From: Trichopria drosophilae
Taxonomy: Eukaryota; Arthropoda; Insecta; Hymenoptera; Diapriidae
Assembly (NCBI GenBank): GCA_030407085.1
Contig: CM059584.1
Span: forward strand, 90,223,501 to 90,287,500
Direction of reading: 5' to 3'
Length of the DNA: 64,000 nucleotides
Shown here: positions 44,299-53,572 of the stretch, in pieces
Layout: each line of letters starts with the position of its first letter
Position numbering within the stretch: position 1 is the stretch's first letter
Program-made: the position numbers and the translations under genes
The notes under the pieces: generated by a model
What the model was told of the DNA's origin: nothing
What the model saw: only the letters and a program-made list of their open reading frames with translations
Databases searched by the model: none

Positions 44299-46197
44299 AG
44301 GTTTTTTTAGTGGGTCTGTTAGGGTAATTAATCTTGCCATAACGCCCACGGAAAACCAGAAAAAGTGCAAAATTTGAAGTTGCCAATAACTTCGCGCAAA
44401 GAAAGCGATAGTATTATTTTTAATTTTCAAATTGAAATTAAAATAATACAATTCTCGGAAAGTGACGTGAAAGAAGTCAATTTCCGAGAATGTAAACAAT
44501 TGCCTGTATACCAGTAGCAATTGTGTGTACATTTCTGTCACGATCAAATGAAGCGTTATATTAAATTAATAAATAAATTTTGAAAACATAAATTAAAGTA
44601 TTAATTTAATAATTTTGAATTTTAAATCATAATCGTGACAGGAAACACAATATCAATGCTAATTAAAAATTGGATAAAATAATTGACAGATTACTATTTC
44701 ACTAAAGTGATCAAAATTAAAATAATCGTCGATTCTGAGAATTCGAGCGAAAAGAACCCGATTTCCAGGAACGAAAAAAATAATCGGCACCGAAATAGAA
44801 CTAATAAAATTTCGTTGTAAGTTGCGATTGTTTTTTTTTATTTTTAATTATTTGTGCCACAAAAACCCAATAATACCAAGAGCACTTATTTTAAGATAAA
44901 ACAGGTGCCTGCGGAATTAATACCAAGATTAATTTAACAAAAATTAATTTGGAATTGTTGATTTAATTTCGAGTGTCTGAAATTAAAATAATATCCAATT
45001 CTGCGAAATTGCGCGGTTAATGACCGATTTCTTGGAATCGGAAAATAATCGACTCCGAATAGAGTATTTCTATATTTTAGTTAATTGTAAAATTAAAAAG
45101 CTTTTTGTAGCACTTGTTCAACGCGTGAACAAGTGCCAGTGTAAAGACAGGGAGCTTTAATTTTGCAGAGGAAAAATAAAGGTATTTTAGAGTAAATAAT
45201 TTTCAAAAATTGATTGATTTACTTATTTCTTTTACTCTGCTTGTTGACAGTAGTAAACAATCAAATAACGGTGCCAAAAACAGGCACAATAATTAAACCA
45301 AATAAAGTAAAAACAATAAAAAAGAAATTAATGCATTTTTATATTGTTTTTTTTTGTTGTATCAATTTTTTTTTGTGTGTCTTATTGTCTCTGGCCCGGT
45401 GTAATATTAGACAGGCAGAATTTCTGTACTCTTTCTGTTCTCGAACTGTCAAATTAGCTGTCGTTGGTTCAGCATTGGACAAATTTTCCTAAGGTTGTAC
45501 ATATACACAACCAATACGTAATCAAAACGTACGAAAATAGGTACGCAATACATCAGTATTGCGTCAGCACAAATCGTGCCAGTACCGAGTCACAAATTTT
45601 ACAATTTTGTGCAGTACCTACTGGGTCGGGTCAGACACCCAGAAATTAAACGTCATTCTGACATTGTTAATAAAAATTAATAATTTGAAAGACATTCGCT
45701 GGAGACAGATATCTTTTTACAGAAAGCCTTCAACCAAGGGCCAAAGAACATATAATCAAATTGATTTTATTTTATTTTTGTTAAATTAGTATTAAGTAAT
45801 ATAATTAAGGTATTTACAGATGTTTGGTTATTTGTTGTGCCGGTAAAGGGCATTTGGGTCCAGATAATTGGCCATAGGACGGAAAATTTTTTTTTTCTTT
45901 CAAGATAATTTTATTTAAAATTTATTCTTCCTCTTGCGTAAAGATAGGATAGATTAATTGTTATATATGTATAGACATAATTTTAAATATTTATAAGTAT
46001 AATAATATTAAGTATCCGGTGACAAATCAAGAGTCACGAAGATCTTCACGCAAGATAGAAGAAAGTGTATAATTGTTTGGTCGCATTAAATTTGTTCCGA
46101 TCAATTTAGTGACCGGACACAATTTTTTTTCGATAATACGGTGCCAGTGAGCACCATCAGTTCCAATAGGTGCGAATTTTTTTTTATTTAATTTAAG
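44299..46197 (+). other. Gyp-3 long untranslated leader
   Basis: 1.9 kb without a gag-like frame. Two stretches, ~44697-44790 and ~44975-45065, share order and wording ('aaattaaaataat', 'attctg(a/c)ga', 'ccgattt', 'aataatcg'), which suggests an old internal duplication. The leader ends in 'ttttttttttatttaatttaag', an acceptor-like tract that abuts the gag ATG. Confidence 0.6.
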
Positions 46198-48210
46198 ATG
46201 GCTCAAGCCAATGATATGGACCAGACAATTGAAGAGGAACTGCAAAATCTGCCAGTAGAAGAATGGGCCTTCCAATTACGGGAAAATGAACTTGATCTGG
46301 CCCTGGAAAATTTAGAGCTTCAGCCGACAGGCCGAAGGCTAACAAAAGTGGATCGACTGTATCGCCGGATGCTAGGCGATTATACGCAGTCCGACTTCAT
46401 ACCAACTTCCAGTGACCAAACATACCGAGATTCACTGTTGGCCACATTCCTAGAACAAGCGATTCCCGAAATAAAAAACCTCGCAGAGGAACAGGAATTG
46501 GAATCGGCACAGAGTCAAGACGTGGAACTGGTGCAGGAAGTATCACAGATAACCACGTCAACGACTGTAACGACATCGATAACGACGACTACGGCGGCCA
46601 TCAATGGAAGTATGTCACAAGGCCCAGGAAATGTAGCAGGCCCGATGTGGACAACGGTGACAGGAAATAGGTCTAGAATGTCACCAATTGAAAGAATGGC
46701 GCCGGAGGACCTTATCCAATATACGCTGCCAGATGGAACGCAAACTACGATGTCCAGAAGGGCAGCGGCAGCTTTTGAAATGGCAACAGCGATGCAAACT
46801 CAGAAGAGCCGAAATATTAAGGAGCTGACAGAAAAAGCGGATCGATTGGACCAAATGATGGTGGAGATTCTACAATCTCAACAGAACACTCATCTCCAGA
46901 CCCCATTTTCCAGTACAAGGATTCCGGATAGGTCAAGTACTGGGGTACAAAATACTGAACAACCCGAACGAGTATTCAGGACATCAAGGGTGAACTTCCA
47001 GGATACGTTCCGGTTAAATTATTATGACCCTGGAAATGGAACACAAGTACCGGAAACTCCACGAAGAAGTCAGGCTCAGACTGGAAGGCAGGGCCAAGAT
47101 TTCGGTAATGCCTCAGTTATTGCGAGCCAGCACAACCCTCCGGGTGTGGACGTCTCTGGGGGAGGGGAAATGTTCCCGAATCCAGGATTCTCTGGAACAC
47201 GTTTCGGCGCATCCTCAAGATGGGATCAGGGTCCACGTGACGTTGGCAAGATTGTACGCCAATGGAGGACATCTTTCTCTGGGCTCAAAGGTGACAGAAT
47301 CGAGGCATTTTTGGCCAGAGTGGAGGAATGTCGAGGCCCAGCAAACCTCTCAGATGAGGAAATGTTAAGTGCCTTACCTGAGCTACTTACCGGATCAGCA
47401 AAACGATGGTACAGGATCTCAAGATCTACTTGGCAATCCTGGGAAGACTTTTGTCGCTCAGCACGTCGATGCTATGGGTTTAGCGAGGTCGACAAGCAAA
47501 AGCTATGGCTGGAAGCGACTGCCAGAACTCAAGGCTTAGACGAGCCAGTCAGGGACTATATTGGATGTCTCATGACGATCCTGGATTTATATCCAGATCC
47601 ACTATCGTTGGAACAACGACTGGTGTTCCTGCACAAAAATATGAAGCCAGGCCTTCAGTGGAGAGAACCTATGGCCAGAGTTCACTCGTTGGAAGACTTC
47701 ATGGTCGCGGCGGTTGAGGCAGAGAGCACAGAAGAGGCCATGCGCAATTATAAAGAGCCACCGCCCCCTGAGGGTACACTCGTGCCTGAAGTCGCCTACA
47801 ACAGGCCCAGAAAGTTGGCACAGAAGAGCCAACCGAAGATCGCAGCTGTTCAAGAACCGGCGCCAGATAAAATGGATCTAGTGTTCCGAGAACTGGCTAA
47901 GCTGCGTGAAGAGCTTCGTCAGGTGAAGCAGAAGCAGGAGCTATCTGCGAAACAAAAGTCGCCAGATCGGCCTAAGAGCCCAAAAACACCGTTTTGGCGA
48001 AAAGAAAGGTCGTCAGAGGGGTCCAGTAGCGGGAGACCTGCCTCAGGCAAGACTCCGTCTCCGCCGATGCAGCCTAGGACCTCTCGAGAAAAAGCGAGGT
48101 CACCGGAACCAGGTAATCCTAAATTGACGTGTTGGACCTGCAAACTGCCTGGTTATACGAGGACAACTTGTCCGCGCTGTGCGGAAAATGGGCCCAGGAG
48201 ACAGCAGTAG
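46198..48210 (+). CDS. gag: Gyp-3 Gag polyprotein
   Basis: Intact 670 codons. Residues 1-340 are matrix-like and low complexity (Thr-rich at ~115-145). Residues ~350-510 are the retrotransposon capsid fold ('SGLKGDRIEAFLARVEECRG', 'LLTGSAKRWYRISRSTWQSW'). The tail is basic and Ser/Pro-rich, and residues ~645-661 form a zinc knuckle, 'CWTCKLPGYTRTTCPRC'. In the knuckle the expected His is Tyr (CCYC), a one-base change. Gag assembles the particle and packages RNA. The ATG is chosen because it directly follows a splice-acceptor-like tract and gives the full frame. Pol overlaps the last 82 bases in the -1 frame. Confidence 0.92.
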   Translation: MAQANDMDQTIEEELQNLPVEEWAFQLRENELDLALENLELQPTGRRLTKVDRLYRRMLGDYTQSDFIPTSSDQTYRDSLLATFLEQAIPEIKNLAEEQELESAQSQDVELVQEVSQITTSTTVTTSITTTTAAINGSMSQGPGNVAGPMWTTVTGNRSRMSPIERMAPEDLIQYTLPDGTQTTMSRRAAAAFEMATAMQTQKSRNIKELTEKADRLDQMMVEILQSQQNTHLQTPFSSTRIPDRSSTGVQNTEQPERVFRTSRVNFQDTFRLNYYDPGNGTQVPETPRRSQAQTGRQGQDFGNASVIASQHNPPGVDVSGGGEMFPNPGFSGTRFGASSRWDQGPRDVGKIVRQWRTSFSGLKGDRIEAFLARVEECRGPANLSDEEMLSALPELLTGSAKRWYRISRSTWQSWEDFCRSARRCYGFSEVDKQKLWLEATARTQGLDEPVRDYIGCLMTILDLYPDPLSLEQRLVFLHKNMKPGLQWREPMARVHSLEDFMVAAVEAESTEEAMRNYKEPPPPEGTLVPEVAYNRPRKLAQKSQPKIAAVQEPAPDKMDLVFRELAKLREELRQVKQKQELSAKQKSPDRPKSPKTPFWRKERSSEGSSSGRPASGKTPSPPMQPRTSREKARSPEPGNPKLTCWTCKLPGYTRTTCPRCAENGPRRQQ

Positions 48211-51200
48211 AGGTCACTGCGTCTCCAAGGTCCCAACAGATGACCTCAGAGAGAGCGGGGCCGGAAGCGGTTCCGGAGGAACAAAGCACTTCAAGTGCCC
48301 TTCAAGCCGAACATTCTCGGTGGTGGTTGAACGTCACCATAGGGAACTTTAACGTTCTGGCATTGTTTGACCCTGGAGCAGGCCGCACCGCAATTGGGCC
48401 AATTGGAATCCACATTGCAGCAGCATGTGGGGAGCGGATCATTCCATACGGTGGTCCTGGAGCGAGAGTAGCGGATGGATCATACTCTCCGATCCTGGGT
48501 CTCGTGACTCTTCCGTTCCGAGTGAATGGAACGGAGAAGAGGATCGAGGCAATGGTTATGCCCAGCCTGGATATGGAGTGTCTGCTCGGTGCAGATTTTG
48601 CAAGAGCTTTTGATGCGGTTCTACATCCACGACAGAACCAGCTGTACCTTGAAGGCTCAAGGCAAGGAATCGCCGTGGAAGTTGCAAGTTTGGAGGTGAG
48701 TGACCACCCAAGCTCCTCATCGGAAGGCACGGCAAGAATGTCGGAAGAAGAGGCCCGGCGCTTAACTGATCTTCTCAGGAGATGCGTGCCCGCCATTGGC
48801 CCAGCGATCGGATGTACCAATTTGGTGGAGCACGATATTGTGTTGACTTCAGCGGTGCCCATCAAACAGCGGTACTATCCCGTCTCAAAACGGATCGAAG
48901 AGGAGGTCAACAAGATGCTCGCCGACGATATCATCGAGCCGTCAACAAGTGGATGGTCGAGCCCGGTGGTGATGGTTAGAAAATCCAATGGGACCTATCG
49001 CTTCTGCGTTGATTACCGCAAGCTTAATGCGGTAACAGAAGCTAATGCGTATCCGATCCCGTACATGGATGCCATTCATCGGAAGCTCCAACGGGCCAAA
49101 TACATCTCCACGCTCGATCTTAGCAGCGCATATCATCAGATCAAGATGAAGGAGGCTGCACGGCCATTAACAGCGTTTACGGTCCCCGGCAAGGGCCTCT
49201 TTCAATTCAAGAGGATGCCCTATGGACTAATGGGTGCCCCAGCTACGTTTCAGGCTCTGTTAGATTCGCTGATCGGGCCAGAATTGGAGCCATTCGCTTA
49301 TGCTTATCTGGACGATATAATCATCGTCACAGAGACGTTTGAGGAGCATCTGCGATGGTTGGAATACGTCTTGAGAAGAATACAAGGTGCGGGGTTGACT
49401 ATCAACCGCGAGAAAAGTCACTTCTGCAAGAATGAAGTGAAATACTTGGGTGTCATGGTAAATGAACAAGGGTTCCGGCCGGACCCGGACAAAATTGAAC
49501 CGATACTCAAGTACCCGCCACCTCGTAACTTGAAACAGCTTCGACGTTTCCTGGGAATGGCATCGTGGTACAGGAAGTTCCTGGAAGGCTTCGCCACAGT
49601 CGTGGAACCGCTGACACACCTTACGAAGAAAGATGTGAGGTACGACTGGACCACAGAGTGCCAGCAGGCATTTGAACAAGTGCAGGCCATGATCGCAACC
49701 GCACCGGTCCTGCAACGCCCGAATTTCGAGCAACAATTCGTTGTCCAGACGGACGCAAGCGACACCGGTCTCGGAGCAGTTCTGACCCAGGAGATTGACG
49801 GTCAAGAACGCGTTCTATCTTTCGCTCGTCGTACGATGTCAGCAGCGGAAAGGAACTATTCCACTACGGAACGGGAATGCCTCGCCGTACTATGGGCCAT
49901 TCAGAAGTTTCGCCCATACGTGGAGGGTTATCAGTTCCTGGTCCTAACCGATCATAGCAGTCTGCAGTGGTTGCGCAATCTCCGTAATCCGACGGGAAGA
50001 CTAGCTAGATGGGCCCTGCAGCTCCAAAGTTACGACTGTGACATCAAACATCGAAAAGGCGCCTTGAATTATGTGCCGGACGCGCTTTCAAGAATGTACG
50101 AATCTGAGATACCAGAACTACTCGCTGTTCAAGATCCAAATACTACGGATGAGGCGGAAACGGATCCGTGGTACCAAAAGAGGAGGCGCGAAATTCTCGA
50201 TGAGCCCAAGGAGAATCCCTACTGGAAAGTAGTGGGGAATCGAATATACTCCTATCGACCGGATCCGATGATAGAAGACATTCTGGGTGACGACGACGCT
50301 TGGAAATTGGTCCTACCTTTGGTTCAGAGACAAGCGGCCCTACAAGAATGTCATGATGCTGCTACAGCAGGACACCTCGGACAGCAAAAGACATACGAGC
50401 GTCTAGCCACGCGATACTGGTGGCCAGGCATACACCGGGACGTGGCACGGTACGTAAAGTGTTGTAGAATGTGCCAAGTATGCAAAGTACAACAAATGGC
50501 ACCAGCAGGACTGATGGGATGTCGTAAAATTACGCGGCCCTGGCAAGTGGTTGCGGGCGACATGATGGGACCATTCCCGAAGAGTAAGAAGGGGTTTGAA
50601 TATCTGTTGATCTGGGAAGACCTCTTCACTCGATGGATCGAATGTGTCCCCTTACGACACGCTAACGCTCGCCTAGTCACCGACGCCTTGGAAGAACGCA
50701 TCTTGTGGAGATATGGAGCGCCGGAAGTTATCCTGACAGACCAAGGACTGGAGTTTAAGAATAAAATCTTGGATGAGTTCTTGGCCGAAAGAGGCGTGGC
50801 GCGCGAACTTACACCACTCTACCATCCTCAGGCGAACCCCGTCGAACGGGTCAACCGTACCATAAAGGGTATGATCCGCTCTTTCATCACGAAAGATCAT
50901 CGCACCTGGGATGAACACATCGGCGAGTTCGCATTTGCGTATAATACGTCGCGGCACGACTCCACAGGTTTCAGTCCGGCTATGCTGATACAAGGTCGAC
51001 AGCCCAGCCCGCCTAATTCGCTACGGCGACAGGAAGACGCTCGTGCGCAAGAAAATGAAGCGCAGGAAGCGTTAAGCCACTGGAGCCAACGAATGAGCAA
51101 GTTGCAGGCTCTGCACAGAGAGGCCCAAGATAAAGCGCAAGCAGCGCAAACGCGTCAGACCCAGCATTACGATGCGAAACGACGTGATGTCGAGTTTGAA

Positions 51201-51659
51201 GTCGGAGATTACGTGCTCCAGCGCAACAGAGTGCTTTCGTCGGCCGCACAAGGTATTACAGCTAAATTGGCCCCAAGGTACATGGGCCCTCTCCAGATCG
51301 CTGCCAAATTAGGGTCGAATACATACGAACTTGTCGATTCGACTGGCCAGCGTAAGGCACCCGTACATGTTGTGGACCTGAAACCATATATTCAGGATCA
51401 TCCGGAAGAAACAGAAGAGCTCGTCACTGAAGATTCCCCGGATGAAGACGGGGCACCGAGGGACGGCCCTCAGGCCGCATCACGCGTTGCGTTTGCGTCG
51501 ATCCCAAAACGGGGTAGGGGGCGTCCGCGAAAAACGGCGTTGAGCGCGCGAGCTCCCGGTTCCGGGCCGAATTCTAATATATCCGTGAACGAGTCCGTGA
51601 GCTCGACGGGTTATCGAACACGCCTACGATCCGAGCGAAATCGCACCCGCGTCACGTAG
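48129..51659 (+). CDS. pol: Gyp-3 Pol polyprotein (PR-RT-RH-IN)
   Basis: 1176 codons open, in the -1 frame relative to gag; the 48129 Met is only the ORF start, and expression probably needs -1 frameshifting within the overlap, though I see no canonical X-XXY-YYZ heptamer. Protease: residues ~67-160, catalytic motif 'LFDPGAGRTAIG' (Asp81, DPG instead of DT/SG). RT: 'RFCVDYRKLN' ~293, 'AYLDDIIIV' ~391. RNase H: 'VVQTDASDTGLGAVL' ~540. Integrase: HHCC zinc region ~741-784, DDE at 'AGDMMG' ~811, 'LTDQGLEF' ~870 and 'NPVERVNRT' ~903; GPY/F-like 'YMGPLQI' ~1051. Near the end, 'KRGRGRPRK' (~1130) is an AT-hook-like motif. Confidence 0.93.
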   Translation: MLDLQTAWLYEDNLSALCGKWAQETAVEVTASPRSQQMTSERAGPEAVPEEQSTSSALQAEHSRWWLNVTIGNFNVLALFDPGAGRTAIGPIGIHIAAACGERIIPYGGPGARVADGSYSPILGLVTLPFRVNGTEKRIEAMVMPSLDMECLLGADFARAFDAVLHPRQNQLYLEGSRQGIAVEVASLEVSDHPSSSSEGTARMSEEEARRLTDLLRRCVPAIGPAIGCTNLVEHDIVLTSAVPIKQRYYPVSKRIEEEVNKMLADDIIEPSTSGWSSPVVMVRKSNGTYRFCVDYRKLNAVTEANAYPIPYMDAIHRKLQRAKYISTLDLSSAYHQIKMKEAARPLTAFTVPGKGLFQFKRMPYGLMGAPATFQALLDSLIGPELEPFAYAYLDDIIIVTETFEEHLRWLEYVLRRIQGAGLTINREKSHFCKNEVKYLGVMVNEQGFRPDPDKIEPILKYPPPRNLKQLRRFLGMASWYRKFLEGFATVVEPLTHLTKKDVRYDWTTECQQAFEQVQAMIATAPVLQRPNFEQQFVVQTDASDTGLGAVLTQEIDGQERVLSFARRTMSAAERNYSTTERECLAVLWAIQKFRPYVEGYQFLVLTDHSSLQWLRNLRNPTGRLARWALQLQSYDCDIKHRKGALNYVPDALSRMYESEIPELLAVQDPNTTDEAETDPWYQKRRREILDEPKENPYWKVVGNRIYSYRPDPMIEDILGDDDAWKLVLPLVQRQAALQECHDAATAGHLGQQKTYERLATRYWWPGIHRDVARYVKCCRMCQVCKVQQMAPAGLMGCRKITRPWQVVAGDMMGPFPKSKKGFEYLLIWEDLFTRWIECVPLRHANARLVTDALEERILWRYGAPEVILTDQGLEFKNKILDEFLAERGVARELTPLYHPQANPVERVNRTIKGMIRSFITKDHRTWDEHIGEFAFAYNTSRHDSTGFSPAMLIQGRQPSPPNSLRRQEDARAQENEAQEALSHWSQRMSKLQALHREAQDKAQAAQTRQTQHYDAKRRDVEFEVGDYVLQRNRVLSSAAQGITAKLAPRYMGPLQIAAKLGSNTYELVDSTGQRKAPVHVVDLKPYIQDHPEETEELVTEDSPDEDGAPRDGPQAASRVAFASIPKRGRGRPRKTALSARAPGSGPNSNISVNESVSSTGYRTRLRSERNRTRVT

Positions 51660-51780
51660 TCGCGTAGCAGCAATCTTTCGCAAGTCCATCGTCCCGACCA
51701 AATCATCGCGTTAATTTAGAGTAAGATGTTTGACCTGAGACGATGGATGATAACCATGCATCCTTTTTTTTTTTTTACAG
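51660..51780 (+). promoter_or_regulatory. Splice acceptor before ORF3
   Basis: The short gap between pol and ORF3 ends with a run of 15 T and then 'acag' directly before the ORF3 ATG (51781). This is a near-ideal 3' splice site. It suggests that ORF3 is made from a spliced subgenomic RNA, as env is in errantiviruses. Candidate donors lie in the full-length LTR (52899 and 53059). Confidence 0.65.
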
Positions 51781-52419
51781 ATGGCTGACCAGAACGCAGC
51801 ATCAGGAAAGGCGGAATGGCGGTGGGTCTGGTGGACACCGCCACCGCTCGTACAAGTGCCGGAGAGCACTCCTACGGTGCCAGAGCATCGGGCCGACGAG
51901 GCTGGCCTATGTCCGGACGACGGAAGCCGAAAAGCGGAGGTACTGCGGCTACTCAACCAGGCCCGAGAAACCAGAAGAAGGGCCCAGGAAGAGGAGCAAG
52001 AAGCCTTCCGGGCTCTGGACGCATTTCGTCGGGAAGTCGGGGGAGAGGACCCCGAAATAGCCAAATGGGCCACTATGGTGGACCGATTTCGGCTAAAGCA
52101 GGCCGAAGAAGAGGCCTACCGTAAGGAACGGCAGGCTCAACAGAAGACCGCCGAACTAGGGGCCAAAGAGGCCCAGGAACGAGCGGCCGCCGCCGTAAAG
52201 GCACTTCAGGACGCCCGCCAAGCCGTAAAGGCCGCGGAAGAGGAGCGGCACGCAGCCATATTGGCCGAAAAACGGGCCAATAAAAAAGTAGCTCTGGCCC
52301 AACCAGGCGGAGCCAATGTGCTGGTCCGACAGTTCTGTCGGGAGTGCGGCCTAGCTGGGGTAGTTAGGGTGTCGGAATGCCCGAACGCACCCTTTCACCC
52401 GAAAAAGGGGGCTCACTAG
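51781..52419 (+). CDS. Gyp-3 ORF3: coiled-coil protein with C-terminal Cys/His cluster
   Basis: 212 codons, intact, in the place where env would sit, but with no signal peptide, membrane segment or furin-like site. Residues 1-50 are Trp/Pro-rich. Residues ~55-175 are a long Ala/Glu/Arg-rich helix, probably coiled coil ('KAAEEERHAAILAEKRANKK'). Residues ~188-207 contain 'CRECGLAGVVRVSEC' and 'PNAPFH', i.e. C-X2-C-X10-C-X5-H, a plausible zinc site. I know of no family with this layout. Possible roles, all inferred: oligomeric nucleic-acid binding, silencing suppression, or a cofactor of particle assembly. It is open over its full length in a young element, and its GC-rich composition matches gag and pol. 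It is not a captured neighbour, as it lies inside the element, 30 bp before the 3' LTR. Confidence 0.8.
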   Translation: MADQNAASGKAEWRWVWWTPPPLVQVPESTPTVPEHRADEAGLCPDDGSRKAEVLRLLNQARETRRRAQEEEQEAFRALDAFRREVGGEDPEIAKWATMVDRFRLKQAEEEAYRKERQAQQKTAELGAKEAQERAAAAVKALQDARQAVKAAEEERHAAILAEKRANKKVALAQPGGANVLVRQFCRECGLAGVVRVSECPNAPFHPKKGAH

Positions 52420-52449
52420 GAGGGCAGAAAAGGCCAGATGGCCCCATAA
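52420..52449 (+). other. Gyp-3 polypurine tract region
   Basis: 'aggagggcagaaaagg' lies just before the 3' LTR and is the only purine-rich stretch there. It would prime plus-strand synthesis. It is separated from the LTR start by 'ccagatggccccataa', which is unusual, as the tract normally abuts the LTR. Confidence 0.45.
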
Positions 52450-53572
52450 TGTAACCCGACCGGGGCGGGTTGTCCCCGGACAAGAATAAATATATTTTTT
52501 TTTCTTTATAAATCAGCGGTGTAATTCAGTCGCGCCCATATCCTTGTATAAATCGGGAGAGAGATAGAAGGGGGGGGAGTTCCAACAACCTTCTCCCGGT
52601 CCTATCTCCCACCATCCATCCTAATTCCACATTTTTCAGTGGCGGGATAAAACGGGTCCGTTGAGGTCCGTGGGTGATTCGAGCTGGTACACCGTTCGGG
52701 TACTCAGCGTCTGGAGGTGGGGTGTAACGGAGATCTCGAGTCCGCACCAGGGGCGACGAAATCTCCCTTAACACGACCATCCTCGGGCCCGAATTACTGT
52801 ATATTTTTGTATATATATATTAATACTTTGTATGTTTCAGGGGCCAGGCGCCGTGTATCGACACGGGGCTGGCCAATTAGATAATGACAAAGGGAGAGGT
52901 AAGAGAGAGAGAGAGAGAACGCTAAACGCGAAACGCGTCGGGGGCACCGCGAAAAATAGATAGATTGCTCCTTGCTACCGCGACGAAACGACGTGCGTGT
53001 TCCGGTGGTAATTTTTAGTGCTGTGCATCCGATTGGGATTAGGCGTTCACAGAAAATAGTAAGTACCGGCTTCAGTTGCCCGCCTCAACGGCAACGTCTT
53101 ATCTCGCGCCCTCCACCTCTCCTGCCTCTCTCTCGGTCCAGCGCGGAGATCCCAGGCGAGGGATCCGCCGAAGCCGGAGATCCTAGCGAGGGATCCGGCA
53201 AGCGCCGTTTTACGGATAGCGCCTTAAGCGCCACGTCATCTTTCTGGGGCTCGTTGCCCCGAACTTACAATTCATTTTTTTTGTATCTAATATATTTTTT
53301 TTATGTTTGTGGAATAAACGCGTATTTTGTTATTTGGTTAACTACGCCGTTTCATTTATATACGATCCGTAACGCTTTATCCCCAACTATTAACGACCGT
53401 CCCGTACTCTCCGCTGGAGAGCTAGTCGGTGGACGATTTTTCGCCGTGGGTCGCGTCCGATCCAGGACGTCACATTTGAATCGGGCCGGACAGATCGGGA
53501 ATCTGTCCCGGAGTCTGTACCGCAGACCCGGAGTTCAAATCATGTTGGCGACCCGAAAAATAAATCGTTACA
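52450..53572 (+). repeat. Gyp-3 3' LTR, complete
   Basis: 1123 bp from tgtaacccga to aaatcgttaca, with 6-bp perfect inverted ends. A TATA-like 'gtatatatatattaatac' at ~52808 puts the start of R near 52835. Splice donor candidates are 'gagag|gtaagag' (52899) and 'aaata|gtaagtac' (53059). An aataaa at ~53311 marks the R end. The donors are absent from the truncated 5' LTR. Confidence 0.9.

Larger units (their letters stand above)
43829..53572 (+). mobile_element. Gyp-3: nearly complete young Ty3/gypsy-type element with three ORFs
   Basis: Order: truncated 5' LTR, primer site, 1.9-kb leader, gag, pol in the -1 frame, ORF3, purine tract, 3' LTR. All three ORFs are open end to end, and the LTR halves differ at 2 of 452 bases, so it is recent. 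GC content is clearly higher in the coding part than in Gyp-2. Pol order is PR-RT-RH-IN, placing it in Metaviridae-like Ty3/gypsy elements. The 3' end abuts Gyp-2 sequence exactly at the LTR end (53572/53573). Confidence 0.9.

Noticed and set aside
51781..52419. ORF3 as a retroviral-type envelope gene
   Set aside because: No signal peptide, transmembrane helix, glycosylation-rich ectodomain or furin-like site; composition is soluble coiled coil.
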